Origin: Rhodocyclaceae bacterium
GTDB lineage: Bacteria; Pseudomonadota; Gammaproteobacteria; Burkholderiales; Usitatibacteraceae
Assembly (NCBI GenBank): GCA_020247395.1
Contig: JADCJC010000100.1
Span: forward strand, 1-34,728
Direction: 5' to 3'
DNA length: 34,728 nt
Of the stretch, positions 15,992 to 24,496 are shown piece after piece (the stretch's first letter is position 1; every line of letters starts with the position of its first letter). The translations under genes and the position numbers were made by a program. The notes beneath the pieces are model-generated. The model saw only the letters and a list, made by a program, of their open reading frames with translations, searched no databases and had not been told where the DNA came from.

Positions 15992-17116
15992 ATGTTGATT
16001 TCGCTTCGCTTCAGACTTTTTTTCGCCACCGTCGTCGGCGCACTCGGCACCTTTGCGTCGACCGCAACTGCGCAGATCATTATTGGCCAGTCGGCCCCGT
16101 TGACGGGCGCAAATTCCGAGCTTGGGAACGACATTCGTAAGGGTGCACTCGCCTACTTCAAGAAAATCAACGATGCCGGCGGTATAAACGGTAGCGCAAT
16201 AAAGTTGGTCACACTCGACGACAAGAACGAAGCAAAGCAGTCCGGCGAAAATGCGACAGAGCTGATTCAAAAAAAAGGCGCAGTTGCCCTGTTTGGCTTT
16301 GCGTCGTCGACACTCAGTGTGCCAGCCATGCCGGCCGTCGCGGCGGCGAAAGTCCCGTTCTTTGCGCCCTTTACCGGCGCTGATGCGATTCGCAAACAGA
16401 ATGAATTTGTTTATACGATTCGCGTGACTTATGCGGAGGAGATTGAGTCTTTGATTGGATTTTGGGCCCCACTTGGCGTGACACAGGTGGCGGTGCTGCA
16501 CTACGATGACGACATCGGCCGGCAGAATTTTGCGACAGCCGCAAAGGTACTCGCCAAATTCCGCAAGCAACCGAGTTCAATAGCCATTAAACGCAATGCC
16601 GACCTCCCGCTTGAGGCGATCAATGCGATCATCGCCGCAAACCCGCAGATTGTGCTTGCGACAACTTTATATGCCCCAGTCGCACAAATGGTTCGACAAC
16701 TCAAGTCGATAAAGCGCCCCTATTCGGTGACTGCGCTTTCATTTGCCGGAGCCAGCCAAGTTGCCAAGGCGCTCGGCCAAGACGCTGCAGGTATTACGGT
16801 GGCGCTTACTGTGCCAGCACCCAACCAGCTACAGGTGCCCGTTGTTCAAGAATGTACGGACGCCTGGCGCGCCGCTGGCCAAAATGAATCAATGTCGGTG
16901 ACCGCTCTTGAAGCTTGTATCGCTGCAAAAGTGTTGGTGGAAGGGATGAAACGAGCGGGGCGAGAAGTGACCCGGGAATCACTGCATAAATCACTTTCTG
17001 CACTTGGGCGCGTGGACGCCGGAGGCGTCACCATCGCTTTCAAGCCCGGCTTTCGTCACGGCGGAACCTACGTGGATATTGCCGTAATTCGTTTGAATGG
17101 TGAGCTGCGTGGCTAG
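15992..17116 (+). CDS. ABC transporter substrate-binding protein, branched-chain amino-acid (LivK) type
   Basis: This is a 374-residue exported protein of the Peripla_BP_6/LivK family. A signal peptide covers about residues 1-28 (ATVVGALGTFASTATAQ). The mature part starts IIIGQSAPLTGANSELG, the family opening, followed by GALAYFKKINDAGGING and LVTLDDKNE. A central FGFASSTLSVPAMPA and YTIRVTYAEE follow the family. I chose the ATG at 15992 because it gives a compact basic n-region; ATGs at 15971 and 15920 are possible. No permease or ATPase genes are next to it, so it is an orphan. Such lone proteins often bind aromatic or other carboxylates; the ligand cannot be read here. It converges on aroB with eight bases between stops. 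Confidence 0.85.
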   Translation: MLISLRFRLFFATVVGALGTFASTATAQIIIGQSAPLTGANSELGNDIRKGALAYFKKINDAGGINGSAIKLVTLDDKNEAKQSGENATELIQKKGAVALFGFASSTLSVPAMPAVAAAKVPFFAPFTGADAIRKQNEFVYTIRVTYAEEIESLIGFWAPLGVTQVAVLHYDDDIGRQNFATAAKVLAKFRKQPSSIAIKRNADLPLEAINAIIAANPQIVLATTLYAPVAQMVRQLKSIKRPYSVTALSFAGASQVAKALGQDAAGITVALTVPAPNQLQVPVVQECTDAWRAAGQNESMSVTALEACIAAKVLVEGMKRAGREVTRESLHKSLSALGRVDAGGVTIAFKPGFRHGGTYVDIAVIRLNGELRG

Positions 17117-17124
17117 AAGCGAAA

Positions 17125-18240
17125 CTAAGCGCGCTGGCGTCGAAGGAACGCAAGGAGTGCTTCGCGCGAAACGGTTGCATCAATACACGACACTCCGAGC
17201 GTCGATAACAGAATTAACTTGATCGTGCCAGCTTCATTTTTCTTGTCGCGCGACATGTGAGCCAACATCGTGTCAGCGGCAATCGGTGGCAACTCGGCAA
17301 CGAGGCCCGCGCGCTTGATCAAATCGAGAACTCGTTGCATGTCGGCAGTGGAAATTCTGCCGAGTTCCGCTGACAGACGAGCGGCCATCGCCATTCCGCA
17401 GGCCACTGCTTCACCGTGTAACCAAGCACCATAACCAAGCGCAGTTTCAATAGCGTGACCAAACGTATGACCAAAATTCAGTAAAGCGCGTCCACCCTCT
17501 TTGCTTGATTCAAATTCGTCGTCGGCAACAACGCCAGCCTTGATTTCGCAGGAACGGCGAATGGCGTATGCCAGCGCAGCGGGCGTTCTCTGATTAAGCG
17601 CGTCGATGTTGCCTTCAATCCACTCGAAGAACTTCACATCAAGCGCTGCGCCGTATTTGATGACTTCTGCAAGTCCCGCTTTGAATTCCCGGTCCGGTAG
17701 AGACTGCAGAACGTCCGTATCTATCAACACATACTTCGGCTGATAGAAGGCACCGACCATATTCTTGCCGAGCGGATGGTTGATTGCTGTCTTGCCTCCA
17801 ACCGACGAATCGACCTGCGCAAGAAGTGTCGTTGGCACCTGCACAAATGCGATACCCCGTTGGTATGTCGCCGCAGCAAAACCGGCTATGTCGCCTACAA
17901 CGCCGCCGCCCAGGGCTACCAGCAGTGTCTTCCGGTCGCTTGCACTAGTGAGAAGTGCATCGAAAATAAGGTTAAGAGTGTGCCAGTCCTTGTGCGACTC
18001 TCCATCGGGCAGCACAACCGATTCAACGGAAAGGCCGCCTGCCGCGATACTTGCACACAGCCGTTCGCCATAAAGCGGGAAAACGACCTTGTTCGAGATC
18101 AAGACAACCTTGCTGACTCCCTCAAGAACACTAGACGGGATGGGCTGACTGAGCAGGCCAGCAGAAATGTCGATTAGATAACTGCGATGGCCTAGCTCGA
18201 CTTTTACGCGAGCTATTCTTTCCGAGTTTTCAGTAGACAT
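17125..18240 (-). CDS. aroB: 3-Dehydroquinate synthase
   Basis: This 371-residue cytoplasmic enzyme converts DAHP to 3-dehydroquinate in the shikimate pathway, using NAD and a divalent metal. Conserved parts are GGGVVGDIAGFAAATYQRG (about 113-131), the PTTLLAQVDSSVGGKTAIN stretch (about 137-155), and the metal ligands in GLAEVIKYG, FGHTFGHAIE and LHGEAVACG. Length and order fit the family throughout. It lies downstream of aroK on the same strand with about 97 bases between, the usual aroK-aroB pairing. Confidence 0.97.
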   Translation of the reverse strand: MSTENSERIARVKVELGHRSYLIDISAGLLSQPIPSSVLEGVSKVVLISNKVVFPLYGERLCASIAAGGLSVESVVLPDGESHKDWHTLNLIFDALLTSASDRKTLLVALGGGVVGDIAGFAAATYQRGIAFVQVPTTLLAQVDSSVGGKTAINHPLGKNMVGAFYQPKYVLIDTDVLQSLPDREFKAGLAEVIKYGAALDVKFFEWIEGNIDALNQRTPAALAYAIRRSCEIKAGVVADDEFESSKEGGRALLNFGHTFGHAIETALGYGAWLHGEAVACGMAMAARLSAELGRISTADMQRVLDLIKRAGLVAELPPIAADTMLAHMSRDKKNEAGTIKLILLSTLGVSCIDATVSREALLAFLRRQRA

Positions 18241-18337
18241 TCAAGGGTTCTAAAGATTGCGTTTGACTGGAACTGCATTGTCGCAGAGGTGCTTCTGCTT
18301 TGGCTAATGAAGATTTTGGCAAGCTTCCGATGCGGCG

Positions 18338-18907
18338 TTATGCGCTGGGTGGTGTAGCATGACCTGAAGTCGCACCATCGATTGCATCGAGCAACGTTTG
18401 TAGAAACTTTCCCCGTGGTGCCGCGTTTACGTCAACAATGACGTGAGCAGTTTCTTCATAAAGGGGGCCCCGCACGGTAAGAAATGTTTCCAGCGTCAAA
18501 CGACGATTTGGGCCCTCAAGAAGTGGACGGGTACGCGATGTCGTCTGGTTGCCGCGCTTTTTCTGTGTCCTAGCCTCCAGCATGTCTAGGCTCGCCCGAA
18601 GGTATACCACCAGTCCACGCTCACGCAGGATCCGCCGACTATCTTCGCGCAGTATCGCCCCGCCACCCGTTGCAAGGACAATCGGACGTCTCAAAGTAAG
18701 CAAATTGATCACTGCCGCTTCACGCTCGCGGAAGCCGGCCTCACCCTCGATCTCAAAGATCGTTGCGATTTCAACCCCGTTGCGCCGGACGATTTCTTCG
18801 TCGCTATCAACGAACTCCCGGCCGAGCGCGCCTGCCAGCAGGCGACCTACCGTACTTTTGCCGACACCCGGCATTCCCACTAGAAACACATTTCCTGAAA
18901 CAGTCAT
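18338..18907 (-). CDS. aroK: Shikimate kinase
   Basis: This is a 189-residue enzyme that phosphorylates shikimate with ATP. Visible motifs are the Walker A GMPGVGKST (residues 11-19), the shikimate-binding DSDEEI (about 35), FREREA (about 58-63), the GGG loop in LATGGGAIL (about 79) and the lid arginines in RTRPLLEG. The start at 18907 (MTVSGNVFLVG) matches family length; an ATG three codons upstream (18916) is possible. A longer open frame extends to 19174, but that part overlaps pilQ and is not credible. The start lies only ten bases past the T-run of the pilQ terminator, so expression depends on readthrough or a promoter inside pilQ. Confidence 0.95.
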   Translation of the reverse strand: MTVSGNVFLVGMPGVGKSTVGRLLAGALGREFVDSDEEIVRRNGVEIATIFEIEGEAGFREREAAVINLLTLRRPIVLATGGGAILREDSRRILRERGLVVYLRASLDMLEARTQKKRGNQTTSRTRPLLEGPNRRLTLETFLTVRGPLYEETAHVIVDVNAAPRGKFLQTLLDAIDGATSGHATPPSA

Positions 18908-18916
18908 GCTACCCAT

Positions 18917-18951
18917 CCAAAAACACAACGGGGCGCCGCAAGCGCCCCGTT
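18917..18951 (-). terminator. Intrinsic terminator of the pil operon
   Basis: On the minus strand a 10-bp perfect stem (AACGGGGCGC/GCGCCCCGTT, 18942-18951 with 18927-18936) with a five-base loop is followed by GTGTTTTTGG. It lies just after the pilQ stop and directly before the aroK start. Confidence 0.85.
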
Positions 18952-18974
18952 GGACGATCGTTCGATCAATCCGT

Positions 18975-21137
18975 TCAACGAACCGACAGTTGCTCCTTGA
19001 TGATGCGCGGTGTAATGAAAATGAGTAACTCCGTCTTTTCGTCACGCTTCGTCGTCTGCTTGAACAAGTTGCCCACGATTGGGATGTCACCAAGCAGGGG
19101 AACCTTGGTGACGTCGGTGCGGGTAGTTTGTTCATAGATACCGCCAAGCACGACCGTCTCGCCATTATCGGCAAGCACTTGCGTCTTTAGCGTGCGTGTC
19201 TCAATCGATGGGATACCACCGATTAGCGCGCCCACGCTATCCTTTTTGATATCAAGGTCCATGATGACCTTGTCGTCCGGCGTGATTTGCGGCGTCACGT
19301 CAAGCGAGAGCACCGCAGGTTTAAACTGGGTCGTCGTACCACCGCTTGATGCCTGTGTTTGAAAGCCGATCTCGGTACCCTGCGTAATTGTTGCCTTGCG
19401 CTTATCTGCGGTGACGATACGCGGGTTGGAAACCACCTTGCCGCGGTTGTCTGCTTCCAGCGCAGATAGTTCAAGATTAACGACGTTTCCGTTTCCAAGA
19501 TTCAAAAACGTGAGGCCGAGGGTACCGGCGGCACCGACCGGCAGATTTACGTTTAGGTCGCCTGCCGAGAAGCCGGTCGGAAGGGTGCCACGCGCGATGC
19601 TGTTGGCCTGACTGGCGCTGCCCGAAACACCGATGTTGCGTCCATCTGCAGTGAAGCCGGCTGACGTACCAAACCGTGCGCCGAGCTGCCGGCGGAAATT
19701 GTCGTCGGCAATCACGATACGGGCTTCAATTTGGACTTGGCGCACAGGTACATCAAGCTGAGCGACGAGACGTCGTACTTCATCAAGCCGCGCTGGAACG
19801 TCCTGTACAAACATGTTGTTGGTCCGCGCGTCTACTGTTACAGACCCACGTTTAGACAGAATTTTTTGCTGGCCGTCGCTCAATAGTCCGCGCACATCGC
19901 TAGCTTTGGCGTAGGAAAGGGGAAAGGTTTCTGTTCGTAATGGCTCAAGCTCGGTTGTTTGCTGGGCAACTTCTAGAGCCAGCTTCTCTTTTGTTGCTAG
20001 CTCGTCCGATGGAGCGATTAAAACCACGTTTCCATTCTTGCGTTTCGAGAGTCCCTTGGACTGGAGGATGATATCAAGCGCCTGATCCCAAGGAACGTCC
20101 TTTAGGCGCAATGTCAGACTTCCGCCCACGGTGTCCGACGTGATGATGTTGAGCCCGGTAAAGTCGGCGACTACCTGCAATAAAGCACGGACTTCAATAT
20201 TTTGGAAATTCAAAGACAACTTTCCTCCGCTATAGCCAGTACCTTGAACCAATTTATTGGGATCCTCCTTAATCGCCTTAACCTCCACAATAAACTGCGT
20301 GTCGGTCTGGTACGCAGAGTACTCCCACACATCACGCGGTTCGATGATCATGCGGGTATTTGCGCCCTGGTCAATCACATCAACCGTTCTCACCGGGGTC
20401 GCAAAATCCAGGACATCCAATCTGCGAATCAGATTCTTCGGGGCGGTTGTGTTGACGAAGTCAATGATCACGACTTTGCCCTGTCGGCGGATGTCGATCC
20501 CGGTCATTGCCGAGGAGAGATCTACGATGATCCTGCCTTCGCCATTGGAGCCTCTGCGGAAGTCAACGTCGCGAAGCGAATGACGTGTCGCGGCCGAGGC
20601 CGGTGCCGGCTCTGCAAATCGGGTTACCTGCGTGGTTTCCTTCAATGCACTTTGCGCGCCACCATCGAGCGTGAGGATTAAACTCGTACCTTCGAGTGCA
20701 GCGGAATAGGTAAGCGTCTTTGTGAGGTTAATGATAAGGCGTGTACGGCCGCCGGCATTGACGACATTGATGGTACGCACATCGCCCAGGCCAACTTCAA
20801 CAACGTTTTTCCCGAGGCCGTTAACAATGCTCGGCAAATCGATTGCGATTCTTGCCGGATTTGTCACAGTGAAACCGTTTGGCACCGCGCTCAAGGGAGA
20901 CTTAAACGTTGCCCGAATAATCACCTTACCACCGGCTTGGGTGCTTGCATTAATTGACTCAAGGCTGTTGCCTTGCTGCGCCTTTGCGTCTGTCACGTAA
21001 CCAGCCGCCCCGATGATGCCAACCGTCAACAAGAGCGCGGTCACAAGGCGAATCACGATGCCAAACAATTCTGCAACGGTCGTCGCAAGACCCGGCGTCG
21101 GCAGTCGGAATCTTGATTGAGTAAGCGTAGCTTGCAT
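18975..21137 (-). CDS. pilQ: Type IV pilus secretin PilQ
   Basis: This 720-residue outer-membrane secretin forms the channel for the type IV pilus. There is an N-terminal hydrophobic export segment (about residues 28-52, ending TDAKAQQ). Two AMIN domains follow (about 55-160 and 185-290), which tether pilus machines to peptidoglycan. Next come the STN/N0 region (NIEVRALLQVVADFTGLNI, about 310), the N1 domain with TNNMFVQDVPARLDEVRRL, and the C-terminal secretin gate. The secretin signature VPLLGDIPIVGNLFKQ with ELLIFITPRII ends the protein. It is the last gene of pilMNOPQ and starts two bases after pilP. Confidence 0.97.
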   Translation of the reverse strand: MQATLTQSRFRLPTPGLATTVAELFGIVIRLVTALLLTVGIIGAAGYVTDAKAQQGNSLESINASTQAGGKVIIRATFKSPLSAVPNGFTVTNPARIAIDLPSIVNGLGKNVVEVGLGDVRTINVVNAGGRTRLIINLTKTLTYSAALEGTSLILTLDGGAQSALKETTQVTRFAEPAPASAATRHSLRDVDFRRGSNGEGRIIVDLSSAMTGIDIRRQGKVVIIDFVNTTAPKNLIRRLDVLDFATPVRTVDVIDQGANTRMIIEPRDVWEYSAYQTDTQFIVEVKAIKEDPNKLVQGTGYSGGKLSLNFQNIEVRALLQVVADFTGLNIITSDTVGGSLTLRLKDVPWDQALDIILQSKGLSKRKNGNVVLIAPSDELATKEKLALEVAQQTTELEPLRTETFPLSYAKASDVRGLLSDGQQKILSKRGSVTVDARTNNMFVQDVPARLDEVRRLVAQLDVPVRQVQIEARIVIADDNFRRQLGARFGTSAGFTADGRNIGVSGSASQANSIARGTLPTGFSAGDLNVNLPVGAAGTLGLTFLNLGNGNVVNLELSALEADNRGKVVSNPRIVTADKRKATITQGTEIGFQTQASSGGTTTQFKPAVLSLDVTPQITPDDKVIMDLDIKKDSVGALIGGIPSIETRTLKTQVLADNGETVVLGGIYEQTTRTDVTKVPLLGDIPIVGNLFKQTTKRDEKTELLIFITPRIIKEQLSVR

Positions 21138-21139
21138 TT

Positions 21140-21676
21140 TTATCTTCCTCCCTGAGCAGGCCCTTCAAGCAACGGCAGAACACTTTCGCGTTCTGCCCAA
21201 TCGCCTGCCGTATCCTGAACAATTTCTTTCAGTTTGATTTCGGAATCGGTGATATCGACGATCAAGCCGAAGTTTTGCCCCAGATAATTGCCTTTCTTAA
21301 CCCGGTAGAGTGTTCGTTCGGCGCGAACGAGTGCAAACATTGTCCCAGACTGGTAGAGCGTACCCACCATCCGCAGTTGCTCAAGAGGGAAGGCTTCCAA
21401 CGGCTCTTTGCGGCGATTTAAATCCGGTGCATTCGCCCCTGCGTTTTCTTGCTTAATAGCCAGTTTTCTCGGCTTGAACGGATCAGGGAGATCAAACCCC
21501 TCATATGCAAATGGCGCAAATGGCTTCACCTGCGGTAGCGCCTCAATCTTGCGGCTTACACTCTTCTCCGACTCTTTGACAAATGAGCGTAAATCCGAGA
21601 AGCCTTCTCCGCACCCGCCCAGGATCAACAGCACGGCCACCGCAACCTGCACTTGTCTATGTTGGAAGGAAATCAT
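21140..21676 (-). CDS. pilP: Type IV pilus lipoprotein PilP
   Basis: This is a 178-residue inner-membrane lipoprotein. The signal peptide ends in the lipobox LILGGC (Cys about residue 22). A flexible region with FDLPDPFKPRKL (about 62-73) precedes the folded HR-type domain: PLEAFPLEQLRMVGTL, a RVKKGNYLGQNFG loop and closing strands. PilP binds the PilNO dimer and the N0 domain of PilQ, linking inner and outer membrane parts. Its start overlaps the pilO stop by one base. Confidence 0.95.
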   Translation of the reverse strand: MISFQHRQVQVAVAVLLILGGCGEGFSDLRSFVKESEKSVSRKIEALPQVKPFAPFAYEGFDLPDPFKPRKLAIKQENAGANAPDLNRRKEPLEAFPLEQLRMVGTLYQSGTMFALVRAERTLYRVKKGNYLGQNFGLIVDITDSEIKLKEIVQDTAGDWAERESVLPLLEGPAQGGR

Positions 21677-22317
21677 TACTTGCCTCCCGGTTTTGCTGCC
21701 GATTTCGCCGTCTTACGCTGCGCGGCAATCTCTTCAGGATCCAGGTAGCGATAAGTTTTTGCCTTCGCTTCCATCGAAAGGAGCCCATCCTTCACGTTTT
21801 CAATTTTTAGATCATGCAGCAACACGATGCGCGGCAACTTGGAAACGTCACTCGCGAATGCGCCAAGATCATGGTAATTTCCCGTGACTTTGAGATCGAC
21901 TGGTTTCTCCGCATAGAACTCGGTGAAATTCTCGTTTTGCGCAGGCTTGAAGAGTTCAAACTGTAAACCGCGCCCTAGCCCGGCCTGATTGATGTCGATA
22001 ATCAGCGCTTCGATCTCTGACTTCGTGGGCAACGACTTTAGGAGCGCACCAAACGACTGCTCAATTTCCGCACGTTGCTGTTGATATGCCTCCAAGTTTA
22101 CCGCCAGCTTTTTCTTTTCGAGAAAGGTATTCTTGAGTTCAGCTTCTTTGCGCTTTTCCTTATCGAGTTCTTCTAGCTGCGCGCTGAACAAACCAAACCA
22201 GCCTGCCGCGAGAACGGCGAGAAACAGTAGTACCAACCCGCCAGCTTTGAAGGGCCACGGCCAGTTGCCTGGGTTCTTCGGATCTAACTGTTTTAATTCT
22301 TCGATCCACTTGTTCAT
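21676..22317 (-). CDS. pilO: Type IV pilus assembly protein PilO
   Basis: This is a 213-residue bitopic inner-membrane protein. It has a short cytoplasmic start (IEELKQLDPKNPGNWPWPFK), one membrane helix (about 26-44, GLVLLFLAVLAAGWFGLF), a coiled coil rich in Glu/Lys (about 48-95) and a periplasmic ferredoxin-like domain with TEFYAEKPVDLKVTGNYHDL. It heterodimerises with PilN in the alignment complex. Start and pilN stop overlap by four bases (ATGA). Confidence 0.96.
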   Translation of the reverse strand: MNKWIEELKQLDPKNPGNWPWPFKAGGLVLLFLAVLAAGWFGLFSAQLEELDKEKRKEAELKNTFLEKKKLAVNLEAYQQQRAEIEQSFGALLKSLPTKSEIEALIIDINQAGLGRGLQFELFKPAQNENFTEFYAEKPVDLKVTGNYHDLGAFASDVSKLPRIVLLHDLKIENVKDGLLSMEAKAKTYRYLDPEEIAAQRKTAKSAAKPGGK

Positions 22318-22928
22318 ACTTTTTTCTCCGGCGGTTTTGCAGGAGAAAGCGGGGCACCTTTTCTGGCACCCGGCTTATCATCTGCCTTCACCCGCTTTAC
22401 GAAGAAATCAAGATTGAATTCATTGGCGCGCTGGCCGGCGACCGTCACGGCCTTTATCTCGATAAGATTTGGATTTTCAAGGAATGGGGAGGCTTCGATG
22501 TTTCGCATGAATGCCGAAACGCGCGCTTGCGACTGCGTATAACCAGTCACATTTATCTTGTTGCCGGATTGACGAATCGACTTGAGATACAAGCCTTCTG
22601 GCAACTGTCGCAACATTTGATCGAGTAATTGCACCGGCTCTGACCGGTTACTCTGCAGGCCTTCAACAACCTGCTTCTTCGCTAGAAGAGAAGCGGTTTC
22701 CTCGCGTATTTTCCGAATTTCTTCTATTTGTTTGTCAAGTTTCGCAATTTCACCGCTCAGGTACTGGTTGCGCGACTTTTGATTATCGACCTGGGCGGTA
22801 AAGACAACCCACAGTAGCGCGCTTAGCGCTAAAGCCATCGCGGATGTTAGACCGGCTAACATCGCCAGCTGCCGCTGGCGCGCCTTTCGTTTTGCCTCGC
22901 GATGGGGTAGTAGGTTTATGCGAGTCAT
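22314..22928 (-). CDS. pilN: Type IV pilus assembly protein PilN
   Basis: This is a 204-residue bitopic protein. The cytoplasmic N-terminus RINLLPHREAKRK carries the conserved INLLP motif that binds the groove of PilM. A membrane helix follows (about 24-45), then a coiled coil (about 48-80) and a periplasmic domain with LPEGLYLKSIRQSGNKINV. The C-terminal tail is Lys/Pro-rich. The start overlaps the pilM stop by four bases. Confidence 0.97.
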   Translation of the reverse strand: MTRINLLPHREAKRKARQRQLAMLAGLTSAMALALSALLWVVFTAQVDNQKSRNQYLSGEIAKLDKQIEEIRKIREETASLLAKKQVVEGLQSNRSEPVQLLDQMLRQLPEGLYLKSIRQSGNKINVTGYTQSQARVSAFMRNIEASPFLENPNLIEIKAVTVAGQRANEFNLDFFVKRVKADDKPGARKGAPLSPAKPPEKKV

Positions 22929-24022
22929 GCTGGATCAAACCTACGCATCGCAAGACCGCAAGCAATCATGAGGGCGGGGGCATCAACCGTCAGTTGTCGC
23001 GGCTTGATTTTTGCGGACAACGCCATATTCGCAAACGGGTTAGCCACTAACGTGTGGACTTGGGTACGCTGCGCCACCATCTCTTCTAGGCCATCCAGCA
23101 TTGCGCAACCGCCGGTTAAAACTATATGGTCAACTGTGCTGAACTGTGTTGATGTAAAGAAGAACTGTAGTGCCCGCGAGATTTCGAGTACGATCTTCTC
23201 GTTAAAAGGTTGCAACACATCTGGGCCATAATTTTCTGGGAGTCCGCCAGTTTTCTTGGCAACTTCTGCTTCCTCAACTGGCATGCCAAACTGTCGAGAA
23301 ATGTCTTGGGTTAGCTGGTAGCCGCCAAGCTGCTGCTCTCGCGAGTACACCTGCTGGTCTTCGTGCATTACCGTCACACGCGTCGTCTGTGCCCCGATGT
23401 CAATGATGGCTGTCACGTCTTTGTTTTCGATACCCGTTGCGGAACCCTTAATCATCTCGAAAGCCGCTAACGCTGCATACGAGTCGACATCCATGACGAT
23501 TGTCTTTAGACCCGCAGCCTCTGCAACGGCGACGCGGTCTTCGATTTTTTCCTTCCGTGAGGCGGCAATCAGAACTTCAACCTCGTCTTCGCTATTCGGT
23601 GCCGGGCCGATAACCTGAAAATCGAGATTCACTTCATCCAAGCTGAAAGGGATGTATTGGTTCGCCTCGGACTGGACCTGATATTCCATATCCTCTTCGC
23701 GCTGGTTGCCTTTCAACAGTACTTTTTTTGTGATGACTGCGGCAGCCGGCAGAGCCAGCGCAACGTTCTTGATGCGTGTGCCGAGCAATTTATGCGCACG
23801 CCTCATGATTTCGCCAGCCGCTTCAATATTCACAATATTGCCGTCGGAGACGGTGTCACGTGGCAAAGGCTCGATGACGTACCGCTCGACACGGTAGAGC
23901 CCCTTACCGACTTCTGCGATTTCGACCATCTTGATGAAAGACGAACTGATGTCCACCCCAATCAGCGGGGGCGCTTTTGATCGAAGGAACTCTAACTGAT
24001 CCGCCAGTTTTTCTTTAAGCAT
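22925..24022 (-). CDS. pilM: Type IV pilus actin-like ATPase PilM
   Basis: This is a 365-residue cytoplasmic protein of the actin/FtsA-like superfamily and the first gene of pilMNOPQ. The phosphate-1 motif GVDISSSFIKMVEI (about residues 22-35), a second nucleotide motif IIDIGAQTTRVTVM (about 204) and the adenosine motif VLTGGCAMLDGLEEMV (about 301) are present. It binds the PilN N-terminus and anchors the alignment complex on the cytoplasmic side. The gene diverges from mrcA, a widespread arrangement in beta- and gammaproteobacteria. A promoter with consensus spacing lies about 210 bases upstream. Confidence 0.97.
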   Translation of the reverse strand: MLKEKLADQLEFLRSKAPPLIGVDISSSFIKMVEIAEVGKGLYRVERYVIEPLPRDTVSDGNIVNIEAAGEIMRRAHKLLGTRIKNVALALPAAAVITKKVLLKGNQREEDMEYQVQSEANQYIPFSLDEVNLDFQVIGPAPNSEDEVEVLIAASRKEKIEDRVAVAEAAGLKTIVMDVDSYAALAAFEMIKGSATGIENKDVTAIIDIGAQTTRVTVMHEDQQVYSREQQLGGYQLTQDISRQFGMPVEEAEVAKKTGGLPENYGPDVLQPFNEKIVLEISRALQFFFTSTQFSTVDHIVLTGGCAMLDGLEEMVAQRTQVHTLVANPFANMALSAKIKPRQLTVDAPALMIACGLAMRRFDPA

Positions 24023-24232
24023 GGAGGACTACACCTTCATGTGGGTGAGGTGGAATTTCTTCACCAATGCAGAACCATTTTTGTGGATTGACCGCGCGCA
24101 GCACTTGTTTATCAATATCCCGAGGCAACCGCTTTTTCATGCAACCTCGGACCCAGATCTCTTACCGCCCCGGTAAAGTCTAAGTTGATTACAGACGGCT
24201 TTAGATAAACGACTTTATACAATTCACATTAA

Positions 24233-24261
24233 ATCCTAGCAGCAAGTAGTGGACTTGTAAA
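24233..24261 (-). promoter_or_regulatory. Putative sigma-70 promoter of pilMNOPQ
   Basis: On the minus strand TTTACA (24256-24261) and TAGGAT (24233-24238) are separated by exactly 17 bases. Both are one or two mismatches from consensus. They lie about 210 bases upstream of pilM. Confidence 0.5.
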
Positions 24262-24439
24262 GCTTTTTTAGGAATTTTGAGCTGGCAGGTCACCCCCGTT
24301 CGAGCCCCATTTGAGCCTTTCGTCGCGGAAGCGGCGAGTCGCAGCGCCCCGTCTACCGAGAGGGTCAGTGTTCTCTTTGGTTGTCAGAATGTCGCCATCT
24401 TTGCGCGGTTGAGCCTGCTGGCGGGCGGAGGGCTGCCGA

Positions 24440-24445
24440 TATAAT
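24440..24445 (+). promoter_or_regulatory. Putative -10 element of mrcA
   Basis: A perfect TATAAT lies 51 bases before the mrcA start. No matching -35 stands at 16-18 bases, so strength is uncertain. Confidence 0.4.
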
Positions 24446-24496
24446 CGAAACTCCTCATCACTTTAGGGCGCGGTTAGCGTCCTCGGTCCGTTACGC

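Larger units (their letters stand above)
24023..24496. other. 474-base divergent promoter region between pilM and mrcA
   Basis: No coding frame is credible here. The pil promoter (24233-24261, minus) and an mrcA -10 (24440-24445, plus) are entered separately. The pilM leader would be about 205 bases, long enough for regulation, but no recognised riboswitch or factor site is seen. A GTTCGAGCCCC string near 24299 resembles a tRNA T-arm but does not fold into one. Confidence 0.5.

Noticed and set aside
24280-24320. tRNA-like GTTCGAGCCCC string
   Set aside because: The bases before it are CCCCC, which cannot pair with GCCCC. No acceptor, D or anticodon arm is found upstream.
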